From positions 846,138 through 910,137 of the forward strand of contig NZ_LT977071.1 in NCBI RefSeq assembly GCF_900250075.1: 64,000 bases of DNA. Direction: 5' to 3'. Positions 1-9,144 of this stretch are shown in pieces; the stretch's first letter is position 1; each line of letters opens with the position of its first letter. The notes below the pieces were generated by a model. The model made no database searches. It was not told the origin of the DNA and saw only the letters and a program-made list of their open reading frames with translations. Both the position numbers and the translations under genes were made by a program. The DNA comes from Cupriavidus taiwanensis (GTDB lineage Bacteria; Pseudomonadota; Gammaproteobacteria; Burkholderiales; Burkholderiaceae).

Positions 1-97
1 CGATCGCCTTGTGCCACGTGTGTTGACACAGTAAGCACAACCCCAACTACATCCCGATTCGTGACGCTGGCTTCAACCCCAGCGCCACAACCCCTCA

Positions 98-212
98 TGC
101 CTGGTGACCATAGCGAGCTGGAACCACCCCTTCCCATCCCGAACAGGACCGTGAAACAGCTCCGCGCCGATGATAGTGCGGATTCCCGTGTGAAAGTAGG
201 TCATCGCCAGGC
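98..212 (+). rRNA. rrf: 5S ribosomal RNA
   Basis: This is a 5S rRNA gene. The 5' end (TGCCTGG, from 98) pairs with the 3' end (CCAGGC, ending at 212) to close helix I, and the conserved bacterial core is present: CCCATCCCGAAC in loop C near 133 and GTGTGAAAGTAGG near the 3' side. The length of about 115 nt is usual. An intrinsic terminator follows within about 10 bp, so this is the end of an rrn operon. The 23S gene must lie upstream of the window; bases 1-97 look like the 23S-5S spacer. The exact ends are judged from helix I and could shift by one or two bases. Confidence 0.95.
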
Positions 213-222
213 TCTTATTGTG

Positions 223-260
223 CAAAACCCCTCGACAGCGTGTGCTGCGAGGGGTTTTGT
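223..260 (+). terminator. Intrinsic terminator of the rrn operon
   Basis: An 11-12 bp stem (CAAAACCCCTCG at 223-234 with CGAGGGGTTTTG at 248-259) encloses a 13-nt loop and ends in a T run. It lies directly after the 5S rRNA, as expected for an rrn operon end. Confidence 0.9.
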
Positions 261-337
261 CTTTGGCGCGGCGGAAACGCTGCGCTCGCCGTCGTCGCGA
301 AGCCGTAATACCATTACCGCAGTCCTCCATTTCCATC

Positions 338-625
338 ATGTCTGCTGACTGCGCCTGGTATCTCTATCTGCTCGAATGCACCGGCGATTCGATTTACACC
401 GGCATTACCACCGATGTGGCGCGCCGCTTCGCCGAACACCAGTCCGGAAAAGGCGCCAAATATACGCGCTCGCGCAAGCCCATCCGCGTGCTCGGCCAGT
501 TGCGCTTCGCCACTAAATCTGAGGCTTTGAAGGCGGAAATCGAAATCAAACGCATGAGTTCCGCGCAGAAGCGGTCATTTTGCGCGCAGCTGCCGACCCT
601 CGACGCGGACCAGCAGACAGCGTGA
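338..625 (+). CDS. GIY-YIG nuclease family protein (UPF0213/YhbQ-like)
   Basis: This 95-residue protein is a stand-alone GIY-YIG domain. The N-terminus shows the paired motif (YLYLLEC, then YTGITTDVARR), followed by the usual conserved AKYTRSR and a C-terminal helix with several Lys/Arg. Small members of this family are single-domain proteins of 80-100 residues; the related YhbQ of E. coli has been linked to nuclease activity, but the physiological substrate is not settled. I chose the ATG at 338 because the domain begins eight residues later; a longer reading frame from 218 would run into the rrn terminator. No strong ribosome site is visible. The gene is convergent with ohr and shares a terminator with it. 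Confidence 0.85.
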   Translation: MSADCAWYLYLLECTGDSIYTGITTDVARRFAEHQSGKGAKYTRSRKPIRVLGQLRFATKSEALKAEIEIKRMSSAQKRSFCAQLPTLDADQQTA

Positions 626-633
626 GATCAAGC

Positions 634-672
634 AAAAAAGGCCCGCATCGCAAGCGCGATGCGGGCCTTTTT
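634..672. terminator. Bidirectional intrinsic terminator
   Basis: A perfect 12-bp stem (640-651 with 656-667, GGCCCGCATCGC) with a 4-nt loop is flanked by six A on the left and five T on the right, so it works on both strands. It ends the GIY-YIG gene from the left and the ohrR-ohr operon from the right. Confidence 0.92.
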
Positions 673-686
673 CTTCGTGGCTTGCT

Positions 687-1109
687 TCAGACCACGGTCA
701 GCGTGACGTCGATATTGCCGCGCGTTGCGTTCGAGTACGGGCACACCTGGTGCGCCTGCTCGACCAGCTTCTCGGCCGCTTCGCGCTCGAAGCCCGGCAG
801 GGAGATCTTCAGCTCGACCTGGATACCGAAGCCCTGGGGGATCGGGCCAATGCCGACCGCGCCCTGGATCGATGCATCGGCAGGCACGTTGATCTTCTGC
901 TGGCTGGCGACATAGCGCATCGCACCGAGGAAGCAAGCCGAATAGCCGGCTGCAAACAGCTGCTCGGGATTCAGGCCGTTACCCGCGCCACCCATCTCCT
1001 TGGGCACGGCGAGCTTGGCGTCGAGCTGGCCGTCGGACGTGGTGGCACGGCCATCGCGGCCGCCGGTGGCAGTGGCATGGGCGGTATATACGACTTTCTC
1101 GAGTTTCAT
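687..1109 (-). CDS. ohr: Organic hydroperoxide resistance protein Ohr
   Basis: Ohr is a thiol peroxidase that reduces organic and fatty-acid hydroperoxides in the cytoplasm, usually with lipoylated proteins as electron source. The 140-residue length is typical of the OsmC/Ohr family. The two redox cysteines are in place: C59 in [10 protein letters not shown] and C123 in [13 protein letters not shown], which is the Ohr (not OsmC) signature; the active-site arginine would be R18 in GGRDGR. The gene lies 48 bp downstream of ohrR on the same strand and ends at the bidirectional terminator at 634-672. Co-transcription with ohrR under the OhrR operator is likely. The family assignment is very secure. 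Confidence 0.96.
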   Translation of the reverse strand: MKLEKVVYTAHATATGGRDGRATTSDGQLDAKLAVPKEMGGAGNGLNPEQLFAAGYSACFLGAMRYVASQQKINVPADASIQGAVGIGPIPQGFGIQVELKISLPGFEREAAEKLVEQAHQVCPYSNATRGNIDVTLTVV

Positions 1110-1157
1110 CTAAGGCTCCGGTTTGGTTGCCCGCAGGGGCGGTATCAATACCTGCCG

Positions 1158-1634
1158 TCAGTCCGGCAGGCTGGAATCGGTCCGCGCTTGTTCGAGCGTC
1201 GACCGCAGTGCGTGCAAGCGCCGCGTCAGCGCCTGGATCTCTTCGACCGGGCATTGCGTGGCACATAACATCTGTTCAGGAATTTTCTCGGCGCGCTGAC
1301 GCAGTGCCCGGCCGGTGTCGGTCAGGCTGACCAGGACCCGGCGTTCGTCCGCTGCGTCCCGCGTGCGCTTGACCAGCCCCGTTGCGGCGAGCCGCTTCAG
1401 CAGTGGCGTCAGCGTGCCCGAATCCAGCGCCAGGCGGTTGCCGAGTTCCGAGACCGACAACGTTTCCGTCTCCCACAAGACCAGCATGACGAGATACTGC
1501 GGATAAGTAAGCCCGAGCTCACTTAGCAGGGGCTTGTACAGCTTGGTCATCGCCAGCGAGCTCGAATACAGCGCAAAGCATAGTTGGTGATCCAGCAAAA
1601 GCCAGTCGGTGATGGGTTCGTTGTCGCGTTCCAT
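1158..1634 (-). CDS. ohrR: MarR-family organic peroxide sensor OhrR
   Basis: OhrR is a dimeric MarR-type repressor that leaves its operator when a reactive cysteine is oxidised by organic peroxide. The 158-residue protein has that cysteine at C19 in LDHQLCFALYS near the N-terminus, a winged helix-turn-helix at about 48-115 (LSVSELGNRL, then LVKRTRDAADERRVLV) and a second cysteine in the C-terminal region (MLCATQCP), which points to the two-Cys OhrR type known from Xanthomonas. It is the first gene of an ohrR-ohr operon; a near-perfect palindrome at 1649-1663, 15 bp upstream of its start codon, fits an autoregulatory operator. Confidence 0.95.
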   Translation of the reverse strand: MERDNEPITDWLLLDHQLCFALYSSSLAMTKLYKPLLSELGLTYPQYLVMLVLWETETLSVSELGNRLALDSGTLTPLLKRLAATGLVKRTRDAADERRVLVSLTDTGRALRQRAEKIPEQMLCATQCPVEEIQALTRRLHALRSTLEQARTDSSLPD

Positions 1635-1648
1635 ACCGATATATTAGA

Positions 1649-1663
1649 CACAATTAGATTGTG
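1649..1663. promoter_or_regulatory. Probable OhrR operator (CACAAT-TAG-ATTGTG)
   Basis: A perfect 6-3-6 inverted repeat sits 15 bp before the ohrR start codon. Known OhrR sites are built on ACAATT/AATTGT half-sites, which this matches closely. The location before the first gene of the ohrR-ohr operon supports autoregulation. Binding is inferred. Confidence 0.75.
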
Positions 1664-1727
1664 CGCAAGATAAATTTTCGGGACATGAGCCGGATGGGAG
1701 GGCCCACGCTGGATGACGGACTTGGCC

Positions 1728-1746
1728 TTAAGTCTGTTTTAAGTCT
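1728..1746 (+). promoter_or_regulatory. Direct repeat TTAAGTCT x2, 11-bp period
   Basis: Two identical octamers (1728-1735 and 1739-1746) are spaced by 11 bp start to start, one DNA turn, and lie 70-90 bp upstream of the htrA start. This geometry is typical of sites bound side by side by an OmpR/PhoB-type response regulator dimer. Envelope-stress control of htrA genes by such regulators (for example CpxR in E. coli) is established, but this sequence is not the CpxR consensus, so the regulator is unknown. Confidence 0.45.
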
Positions 1747-1814
1747 TGGTCGCTAGCATGACGGTGTTGCGTCGCATCGTGCCGACGCCAGATGCTAAAA
1801 GGAAAGGAACACCT

Positions 1815-3281
1815 ATGATGCGCCAGACCATTGCTCGCACCGCCGTTGGTATCGCAGCCCTGGCCGCGCTCGGCGGCGGCTATGCCTATCTGCAGCGAGA
1901 AGTCATCCCCCCGGGATACGCGGCTCCCGCGCCCGTGGTGGCAGCCGCCCAGCCGGCGGCTGCCGTGGCCAGGCCGATGGACTTCTCCGGCATCGTCGCC
2001 CAGTACGGACCCGCGGTGGTCAATATCAGCGTGACAGCGCGCGCCCAGCGCACGGCGGTGCAGATGCCGCCCGGCATCGATCCGGACGATCCGCTGTTCC
2101 AGTTCTTCAAGCGCTTCGGCCCGCAGTTCCAGGGGCCGCAGGGCGGCCCGCAGCAACTGGTGCGCGGGCAGGGCTCCGGCTTTATCGTCAGCCCGGACGG
2201 CCTGATCCTGACCAATGCGCACGTCGTCGACGGGGCGCAGGAAGTGACCGTCAAGCTGACCGACCGCCGCGAGTTCAAGGCCAAGGTGCTCGGGACCGAT
2301 CCGCAGACCGACGTGGCGGTGATCCGCATCGATGCGAAGGATCTGCCGACCGTGCGCCTGGGCGACCCGTCGCAGGTGCGCGTAGGCGAGCCGGTGCTGG
2401 CGATCGGCTCGCCTTACGGCTTTGAGAACACGGTGACCGCGGGCATCGTCAGCGCGAAGTCGCGCTCGCTGCCTGACGACACCTACGTGCCGTTCATCCA
2501 GACCGACGTGGCCGTCAATCCCGGCAACTCGGGCGGTCCGCTGTTCAACCAGCGCGGCGAGGTGGTCGGCATCAACTCGCAGATCTACAGCCAGACCGGC
2601 GGCTACCAGGGCCTCTCGTTCGCGATCCCGATCGACGTGGCGACCAAGGTGCAGCAGCAACTGGTGGCGCACGGCAAGGTTACGCGCGGGCGCCTCGGCA
2701 TCAGCGTGCAGGAGGTCAACCAGGCGCTGGCGCAGTCGTTCGGCCTGCCCAAGCCGACCGGGGCGCTGGTCAACTCGGTCGAGCCTGACAGTCCCGCCGC
2801 GCGCGCGGGACTGAAGCCCGGCGACGTCATCGTGCAGCTGGACAACGACGTGATCGATCATTCGGGCGACCTGCCTGAGCATGTGGCCGACATCAAGCCG
2901 GGCACGCAGAGCTCGCTGAAGATCATCCGCAAGGGGCAGCCGATGACATTGTCGGTGACGGTCGGCACTGCGCGTGACCAGGCGGTGGCGCAAAAAGCGG
3001 GCGGCAAGGAGGCCAATGGCCGGCTCGGGCTGGCGGTGCGCCCGTTGTCGCCGGCGGAGAAGCGCGAAAGCGGTATCGAAGGCGGCCTGGTGGTCGAGGA
3101 CGTGACCGGTCCCGCCGCGCGCGTGGGCATCCAGCCCGGCGACGTGATCCTGTCGCTCAACGGCACGCCGATTGCATCGGTCGATCAACTGCGGGCGCTG
3201 GTGGGCAAATCGGGCAAGCAGGTGGCGCTGCTGGTGCAGCGCGATGATGCGCGCATCTTCATTCCGCTCGATCTGGGTTGA
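1815..3281 (+). CDS. Periplasmic DegQ/HtrA-family serine protease, two PDZ domains
   Basis: This is a 488-residue trypsin-like periplasmic protease/chaperone of the HtrA (DegP/DegQ) family, which clears misfolded envelope proteins. The catalytic triad reads H136 (TNAHVVDGA), D166 (TDVAVIRID) and S239 (NPGNSGGPL). An N-terminal hydrophobic segment (residues 6-25) serves as signal peptide or membrane anchor, then a Pro/Ala-rich linker. PDZ1 spans about 293-380 and PDZ2 about 402-488. I chose the ATG at 1815 because AAAGGAAAGGAAC lies just ahead; frames opening further upstream have no such site. The gene is monocistronic, preceded by an 11-bp-period direct repeat and followed by a strong DNA dyad at 3324-3416. 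DegQ versus MucD naming cannot be settled from sequence alone. Confidence 0.93.
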   Translation: MMRQTIARTAVGIAALAALGGGYAYLQREVIPPGYAAPAPVVAAAQPAAAVARPMDFSGIVAQYGPAVVNISVTARAQRTAVQMPPGIDPDDPLFQFFKRFGPQFQGPQGGPQQLVRGQGSGFIVSPDGLILTNAHVVDGAQEVTVKLTDRREFKAKVLGTDPQTDVAVIRIDAKDLPTVRLGDPSQVRVGEPVLAIGSPYGFENTVTAGIVSAKSRSLPDDTYVPFIQTDVAVNPGNSGGPLFNQRGEVVGINSQIYSQTGGYQGLSFAIPIDVATKVQQQLVAHGKVTRGRLGISVQEVNQALAQSFGLPKPTGALVNSVEPDSPAARAGLKPGDVIVQLDNDVIDHSGDLPEHVADIKPGTQSSLKIIRKGQPMTLSVTVGTARDQAVAQKAGGKEANGRLGLAVRPLSPAEKRESGIEGGLVVEDVTGPAARVGIQPGDVILSLNGTPIASVDQLRALVGKSGKQVALLVQRDDARIFIPLDLG

Positions 3282-3323
3282 TCCTTGCGGGCACCGCTGC
3301 GTGCCCGCAAGTCGTTAACCAGC

Positions 3324-3416
3324 AAGGCTTTGACGTCCTCGCGGGCCGTATACCCGCACGTATACCAGCACGTTTACGAGTGGGTATACGTGCGGGTATA
3401 CGGCCCGCTAAGCCTT
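3324..3416. repeat. 12-bp tandem array (GTATAC-N6 x5) forming a 26-bp perfect inverted repeat
   Basis: Between htrA and the next gene lie five head-to-tail 12-bp units beginning at 3348, 3360, 3372, 3384 and 3396. Four begin with GTATAC and the middle one with GTTTAC. The array is also symmetric: 3341-3366 is the exact reverse complement of 3383-3408 (26 of 26), around a 16-nt centre, and AAGGCTT/AAGCCTT (3324-3330, 3410-3416) extends the dyad. No T run follows on the plus strand, so it is not a standard terminator. Regular spacing of self-palindromic hexamers looks more like a multi-site protein-binding region than a random hairpin. Confidence 0.85.
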
Positions 3417-3552
3417 ACCGGAGGCGGGATTCAGCGCAACGAACTGCTTACAGAAAGCGCGCCAGCAGGTATCATCTCGACTGCGATGCACGAAGCATGC
3501 GGCGGCAGCCCCCGCCGGCCCTGGTTCTGCTGAATCGACAAAGAGGAAGTCT

Positions 3553-3885
3553 ATGCAGTTGGATTTCACCCGTGCCCCGATGCCGGGTACCGATAGAGCG
3601 CGGCGGCTGACGTCCACGACGTCTGCCACCGGCTCCGCGCCGAAGCCCCGGCGGCGCAAGAAAGAGGTCGCCCCGCACTGGGAGCGGGGCTACCGTTCGC
3701 ACTTCTACCGCAACGAGCGTGGCGACAAGCTTGGCGAAGTGCGCCTGTCCGAGCGCGGCGAGCTGCCGGTGGTCTACCACTGGGCCGCCGGCAACTACTC
3801 CGGCGCGGAAGGCTCGCTGGCCCACGCCCGTGCGCGCGTGGAAGAGACCATCGGTTTCGGCATGCGCCAGCTGTCGCTGTTCTGA
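3553..3885 (+). CDS. Conserved-looking hypothetical protein, 110 residues
   Basis: I do not recognise a named family. The start is well supported: AGAGGAAG lies 6-13 bp before the ATG. The protein has a basic, low-complexity N-terminal third (PKPRRRKKE near residues 30-40) and a compact, aromatic-rich remainder (HWERGYRSHFYRNERG, then VVYHWAAGNYSG) ending in RQLSLF. No signal peptide or membrane segment is visible, so it is probably cytoplasmic; the basic stretch could bind nucleic acid, which is only a guess. It is convergent with the TgpA gene. The 227-bp spacer to 4112 shows GC-rich partial dyads but no gene I can support. Confidence 0.7.
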   Translation: MQLDFTRAPMPGTDRARRLTSTTSATGSAPKPRRRKKEVAPHWERGYRSHFYRNERGDKLGEVRLSERGELPVVYHWAAGNYSGAEGSLAHARARVEETIGFGMRQLSLF

Positions 3886-4112
3886 GCAGGATCTTCGCCG
3901 GTGCCGCGTTCGCCGGCACTGCGACCCGTCCGCGCCCACCCTTCGCGCGCGGCGCCTTCGCTTCTCCCTGATCTTCCCGGTAGTTTCTGTAGTCCCCTGG
4001 CGCAGCCTGCGGCCGGCGCAGTTCTGGCAAGCGGCAAGCAGCCGATAGATATCCTCGCCAGCGATCGGTGTGGCCTGTTGCGTGATCGGCGCGCCCAACA
4101 TGCACGCGCCCG

Positions 4113-6083
4113 CTACCGACGCAATGCCGCAGAGATCCCGCGGATGCCCGCCCGCATCGACGCCAGAACCTGCGCCTGCGTTTCGGCCGGCAGGTTGCCA
4201 TAGCGCAGGCTGACATAGGCGGCGCTGACGGCTGAGATCGCCTCGCCGGCGCGTGGCAATTGCGTGCTGGCCCGCGCCGCAAAATCCTGCGGGCCTTCGG
4301 CCGGCGCGCGCGTGCAGCCATGGCGGGCGAGCACGGCGCAGAAGCGCGCATAGGCCGCGCCGACCGGATCCGCGGGCGCGCGACGCCGCCACAGCGGCAC
4401 CAGCGCCAGCAGGCACAGCATGCCGAGCACGGCGGCCAGCAGCGGTCCGGCACCGGCACTGGTGCCGAGCGCCTGCAGCAGCCGCTGCTGTCGCGCATGG
4501 TCGTACTGCAGCACCCAGCGCTGCCAGGTGTAGACCATGCCCTCATAGGCCCAGCGCAAATCCTTGAGCCATCCCGGTTGCCGCGACGGACGCCAGTCGG
4601 CGGCTTCGTTGCCGACCACCGCATCCAGCCCCTGCTCGATGCGGCTGGGCGCGACCGCGCTGGTCGGGTCCACGCGTACCCAGCCGCGGCCATCCAGCCA
4701 GACCTCGGCCCACGCATGCGCGTCGGACTGGCGCACCACGTAGTGGTTGGCCATGGGGTTGTACTCGCCGCCCTGGTAGCCCGTGACCACGCGCGCCGGC
4801 ACGCCGGCGGCGCGCATCAGGAACACGAAGCTGCTGGCGTAGTGCTCGCAGAAGCCGCGCCGGGTGTCGAACACAAAGCTGTCGATCTGTTCGGCCCCCA
4901 GCGGCGGCGGGGCGAGCGTATAGGCGAACGGCGCCGCCGCGAACAGCCGCAGCGCGGCCTGCACGCGCGCCGCGGGATCGGCATGGCGCTGTGCCCATTG
5001 CGCGCCCAGAGCGCGGGTGCGCGGGTTGCCGGCGGGGAGGCTCAGCGCCAGCCGCAGCGTGGCCGGCGGCAGCGCTTCCGCCGGCGGCGACAACGTGGAA
5101 TGCGTGCGATAGCGGATGCGCTGGTCCACGGCCCGGCGTGCCATGTACTCGCCGTCTGGCGTGATCGCGGCATCCGCGCCGGCGGACAGCGCCTGGCCGC
5201 GGTCGAGCACGAACAGCCAGCGTTGCCGGCTGGGTTCCAGCGTGATGCTGATGTCGATGTCGGCCGTGCCACCGGTGCTGGCCGCCGGCGCCAGTTGCTG
5301 CCGCCGCAGCCGCGACGGATGCCAGGTGGTGCCGTCGTATTCCCACAGCACCAGCGCGCGCCAGTACAGCGCCGACACGGGCAAGGGCGGGCCGGCAATT
5401 TCCGCACGCAGGGCGATTTCGGGCGAACGGATCAGTTGCCCCACGCTGCCCGGACGCATGGTGTCGCTGATGCCGGTGGTGCCGCTCTGCACCGATTGCG
5501 GCAGCTGCCACAGCGGTTGCTCCAGGCGCGGAAACAGCACGAACAGCGCCAGCGCCCACGGCAGGCCCAGCAGCGCCATGCGGCCCAGCAGCGGCCAGAT
5601 CGCCAGCCGGCTGCGCGCCTCGGGGTGATGCAGCAACAGCCAGTTGCGCAGGACCCAGGCGCCGATGGCCAGGCTGTACAGCGCCAGCCAGAACGGCTGG
5701 TCGGACAGGTACAGCGTCAGCAGCAGGTAAAACGACAGCTGCGTGACCAGGGTTGCGTCCGACAGCGCGCGGCATTCCAGCAGCTTGAGGACGACAAAGG
5801 CGCCAAGCAACGCCACCGCCAGCTCGCGCCCGATGCCTCCCCCGTCCTGCCACACCAGCGCGCACGCCACCAGCAGCACCAGCATCGCGGTGGTTCCGAG
5901 CATCCAGCGCGACGGCAGCGGCGCGCGCCGCCGCCACAGCAGCCAGCGCCACGCCAGCAACAGCACCAGCAGCAGGCTGACCGCCACCGGCAGCGTGCGC
6001 GCCTGCGGCGCCAGCACCAGTGCCAGCTGTCCTAGCAGCAGGCCGTGGTCTTCGTGCCGCAGCGGCCGGGGCGCGGGTTTCAT
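4113..6083 (-). CDS. TgpA-type membrane transglutaminase-like protein
   Basis: A 656-residue inner-membrane protein. The N-terminal ~180 residues hold about six membrane segments (QLALVLAPQ onward), matching the DUF3488 region of TgpA; a periplasmic transglutaminase-core domain follows with the triad C412 (RRGFCEHYAS), H456 (SDAHAWAEVW) and D472 (VRVDPTSAV), then a further membrane segment and a C-terminal DUF4129-like tail. TgpA of Pseudomonas aeruginosa is essential, but its substrate is not established. The start at 6083 overlaps the stop of the upstream DUF58 gene (ATGA), so the two are translationally coupled. A much longer frame reaching 7442 only exists because this DNA lacks stops and is not the real start. 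Confidence 0.9.
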   Translation of the reverse strand: MKPAPRPLRHEDHGLLLGQLALVLAPQARTLPVAVSLLLVLLLAWRWLLWRRRAPLPSRWMLGTTAMLVLLVACALVWQDGGGIGRELAVALLGAFVVLKLLECRALSDATLVTQLSFYLLLTLYLSDQPFWLALYSLAIGAWVLRNWLLLHHPEARSRLAIWPLLGRMALLGLPWALALFVLFPRLEQPLWQLPQSVQSGTTGISDTMRPGSVGQLIRSPEIALRAEIAGPPLPVSALYWRALVLWEYDGTTWHPSRLRRQQLAPAASTGGTADIDISITLEPSRQRWLFVLDRGQALSAGADAAITPDGEYMARRAVDQRIRYRTHSTLSPPAEALPPATLRLALSLPAGNPRTRALGAQWAQRHADPAARVQAALRLFAAAPFAYTLAPPPLGAEQIDSFVFDTRRGFCEHYASSFVFLMRAAGVPARVVTGYQGGEYNPMANHYVVRQSDAHAWAEVWLDGRGWVRVDPTSAVAPSRIEQGLDAVVGNEAADWRPSRQPGWLKDLRWAYEGMVYTWQRWVLQYDHARQQRLLQALGTSAGAGPLLAAVLGMLCLLALVPLWRRRAPADPVGAAYARFCAVLARHGCTRAPAEGPQDFAARASTQLPRAGEAISAVSAAYVSLRYGNLPAETQAQVLASMRAGIRGISAALRR

Positions 6084-7111
6084 GCGGGTTCCGCAGCGCG
6101 CGCTGTGCCAGGGCGCTGCGGCCACAAGGCCAGCGCCTCGAGGCAGGCGCGCCGGTGGCTGGCGCCGCGCGCCGGCGGCAGTTCGATGCCGGGCAGGCAC
6201 AGGCCGATCTCGACTTCGTCGCCGGCGGCAAGCAGCCACGCGCACAGCCGCGACAGCCGGGCCCCGGCCCCCATGCCGGCGGGCAGCGCGTGCCAGTCCA
6301 GCCAGCGCGCCGGCTGCCGCGGCGGATCGCCGGCGCGGCTGAGCCAGCGGCCGGTGCGCGCGCTGTGCTTCCAGGCGATGCGGTGCAGCGGGTCGCCGCT
6401 GCGGTAGCGGCGCAGCTGGTCGATGCCGTCTTCGCTGTGCGTGGTGCTGGCGGCAGCGTGCGCGTCGTCGCCATCGTCGGGGCGGTGCGCGGGCGGCGGT
6501 GGTGGTGCGTCGGCTTCCGGCGCGGGGTAGACCAGCGTCGACATTTCCAGGTCCGCATGGCTCCAGACATGGAACAGGCCGAACGGAAAGCGGCTGGCGA
6601 TCGTCACGCGCGACAGCGCCAGGCGGCCGCGCCGTGTCGCTGGCACATGCAGCGCCAGCATGCCGCTGGCATTGGCATCGAGCGTCAGCGTCGCGGCGGC
6701 GACTTCCGGCATGGCGGGCAGGCGCGCTTCGATGCCGACGCGTGCGTCGCCACCGCGGCTGTCGACGCGCACGTGGAAGATCGCGTCCTCCCCGGCATGG
6801 ACCGCCGCCACCGGCCCCGCGGCGACGGCGAGATCGAGCAGGTTGCGGTAGGCCAGCCACATGCATGACATGCCGATACCGGCGAGCATGAAGGTCAGCG
6901 CAAAGCCGAGGCTGATGTTGTAGTTGAGCGAGGTCATCAGCATCGCGGCCAGCACCACCGCAAAGCCGACCCCGCCGCGCGTGGGCAGGATATAGAGATG
7001 GCGGCGGTCCAGCAGCACCACGCCGCCAGCGCCACCAGCAGGACGCCGGCTTGCGGCGCGGCGCGGTGCGAGGCGTGGCGTGCCGCCGAGCACGCCCTTG
7101 CGCGCCGCCAT
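6080..7111 (-). CDS. DUF58 domain-containing membrane protein
   Basis: A 343-residue protein with two hydrophobic segments near the N-terminus (about residues 47-90), then a beta-rich region and the DUF58 hallmark (RRYRSGDPLHRIAWKHSARTG) at about 240-260. DUF58 proteins are almost always encoded between a MoxR AAA+ ATPase and a transglutaminase-like protein, as here; the trio is thought to help mature or assemble an envelope or metal-dependent factor, but the target is unknown. It starts 5 bp after the moxR-like stop and ends inside the TgpA start. The tail contains a proline-rich loop (PPPPPAHRP). Confidence 0.88.
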   Translation of the reverse strand: MAARKGVLGGTPRLAPRRAASRRPAGGAGGVVLLDRRHLYILPTRGGVGFAVVLAAMLMTSLNYNISLGFALTFMLAGIGMSCMWLAYRNLLDLAVAAGPVAAVHAGEDAIFHVRVDSRGGDARVGIEARLPAMPEVAAATLTLDANASGMLALHVPATRRGRLALSRVTIASRFPFGLFHVWSHADLEMSTLVYPAPEADAPPPPPAHRPDDGDDAHAAASTTHSEDGIDQLRRYRSGDPLHRIAWKHSARTGRWLSRAGDPPRQPARWLDWHALPAGMGAGARLSRLCAWLLAAGDEVEIGLCLPGIELPPARGASHRRACLEALALWPQRPGTARAAEPA

Positions 7112-7116
7112 GGCGC

Positions 7117-8043
<927 letters not shown>

Positions 8044-8306
8044 GTGGGACCTCGGCGCGGAGCCTGAAAAAATCGCGGTGGATGCAGGAATTATCGGGCA
8101 AAGACCAGCGCATTGTAGCGGCGCGCACCGCAGGCGCGACCGTCTGTTGCCGTACGCAGGCGGCCGCCGGCCCGGGGCGGTATTCAGGCTGCGGATGCGG
8201 CGCCTGCGCCAGATGGCGCCGCTTCTGGCATCATGAGCCTGTCGGGCCACCGCGGCCCTGTTTCTGTTTCCGCCTCTTTGCGTGGCCGTGCGCCGCGCCT
8301 GCTGCA

Positions 8307-9128
8307 ATGACCTCGCTGGATCCCTGCGCCGACCTGCCCGCTTCCACCTTGTCCGCCGACGCCGGCGCGCTGCCGCGCCTGGTGCAGGCCTTCCATGCCA
8401 ACGGTTTCGTGATCCTGCGCGGCTTTGCCGACGAGCCGGCGTGCGCGGCGCTGGAGGCGGTGACGCGCCAGCATCTCGCCGCAGCGGTACCGCCGGTGGA
8501 GTTCGAGGCCGACCTCGGCTATCCGGGCGCCCCGGCCACGCGCGACGCCGCCGGCGGCGGCACGGTCAGGCGCCTGCGCCAGGCCTACGGGCGCGATGCG
8601 GTGTTCCGCCGCTGGGCCAGCGATCCCAAGCTGGTGGCGGTGGTGCAGGCCTTGCTGGGCGAGCCCGCGCGCATCACGCTGGCGCATCACAACTGCGTGA
8701 TGACCAAGCACCCGCACTACGGCAGCCAGACCGGCTGGCACCGCGATACCCGCTACTGGTCGTTTGCGCGGCCGGAACTGGTGACGGTGTGGCTGGCGCT
8801 GGGCGACGAGGACGAGCGCAATGGCGTGCTGCGCGTCATCCCGGGTTCGCACCAGGCCAGGCTCGAGCCCGGCCAGCTGGACCCAGCCGAATTCCTGATC
8901 GAAGCCCACCCGGCCAGCCAGCCGCTGCTGGATGCCGCGCAGCCGCTGGTGCTGCATCGTGGCGATGTGCTGTGTTTCGACAGCCGGCTGTTCCACGCGG
9001 CCGGCCGCAATGCGTCCAACGCGGTCAAGCTGTCGGTGGCGTTCGCGTATTTCGGCGCCAGCAACCGGCCGCTGGATGGCACGCGCTCGGCCGAGTTCGG
9101 CAGCGTCGAGCTGCCCGCGGTGGTCTGA
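8307..9128 (+). CDS. Phytanoyl-CoA dioxygenase (PhyH) family Fe(II)/2-oxoglutarate oxygenase
   Basis: A 273-residue cytoplasmic oxygenase. The iron triad is visible as H145 and D147 (GWHRDTRYW) and H230 (RLFHAAGRN), with R234 placed to bind 2-oxoglutarate. The N-terminal part matches the PhyH pattern (FHANGFVILRGF). The family hydroxylates varied small molecules, so the substrate cannot be named. It is divergent from the moxR-like gene (263 bp spacer) and convergent with the IclR gene, so no operon context helps. The ATG at 8307 gives a normal N-terminus for the family. Confidence 0.88.
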   Translation: MTSLDPCADLPASTLSADAGALPRLVQAFHANGFVILRGFADEPACAALEAVTRQHLAAAVPPVEFEADLGYPGAPATRDAAGGGTVRRLRQAYGRDAVFRRWASDPKLVAVVQALLGEPARITLAHHNCVMTKHPHYGSQTGWHRDTRYWSFARPELVTVWLALGDEDERNGVLRVIPGSHQARLEPGQLDPAEFLIEAHPASQPLLDAAQPLVLHRGDVLCFDSRLFHAAGRNASNAVKLSVAFAYFGASNRPLDGTRSAEFGSVELPAVV

Positions 9129-9144
9129 TCCGGCGCGGCTGCGC

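Noticed and set aside
1..97. 3' end of 23S rRNA
   Set aside because: No conserved 23S tail is readable; the bases look like a spacer, so the 23S gene must lie outside.
1728..3188. Minus-strand frame of 486 residues opposite htrA
   Set aside because: It is antisense to the complete HtrA gene with intact triad, is His/Arg/Asp-rich with no motif, and reflects third-position GC.
3886..4112. Possible small lipoprotein in the convergent gap near 3.9-4.1 kb
   Set aside because: A short hydrophobic stretch and a Cys are readable on the minus strand, but there is no ribosome site and the frame runs on over both neighbours.
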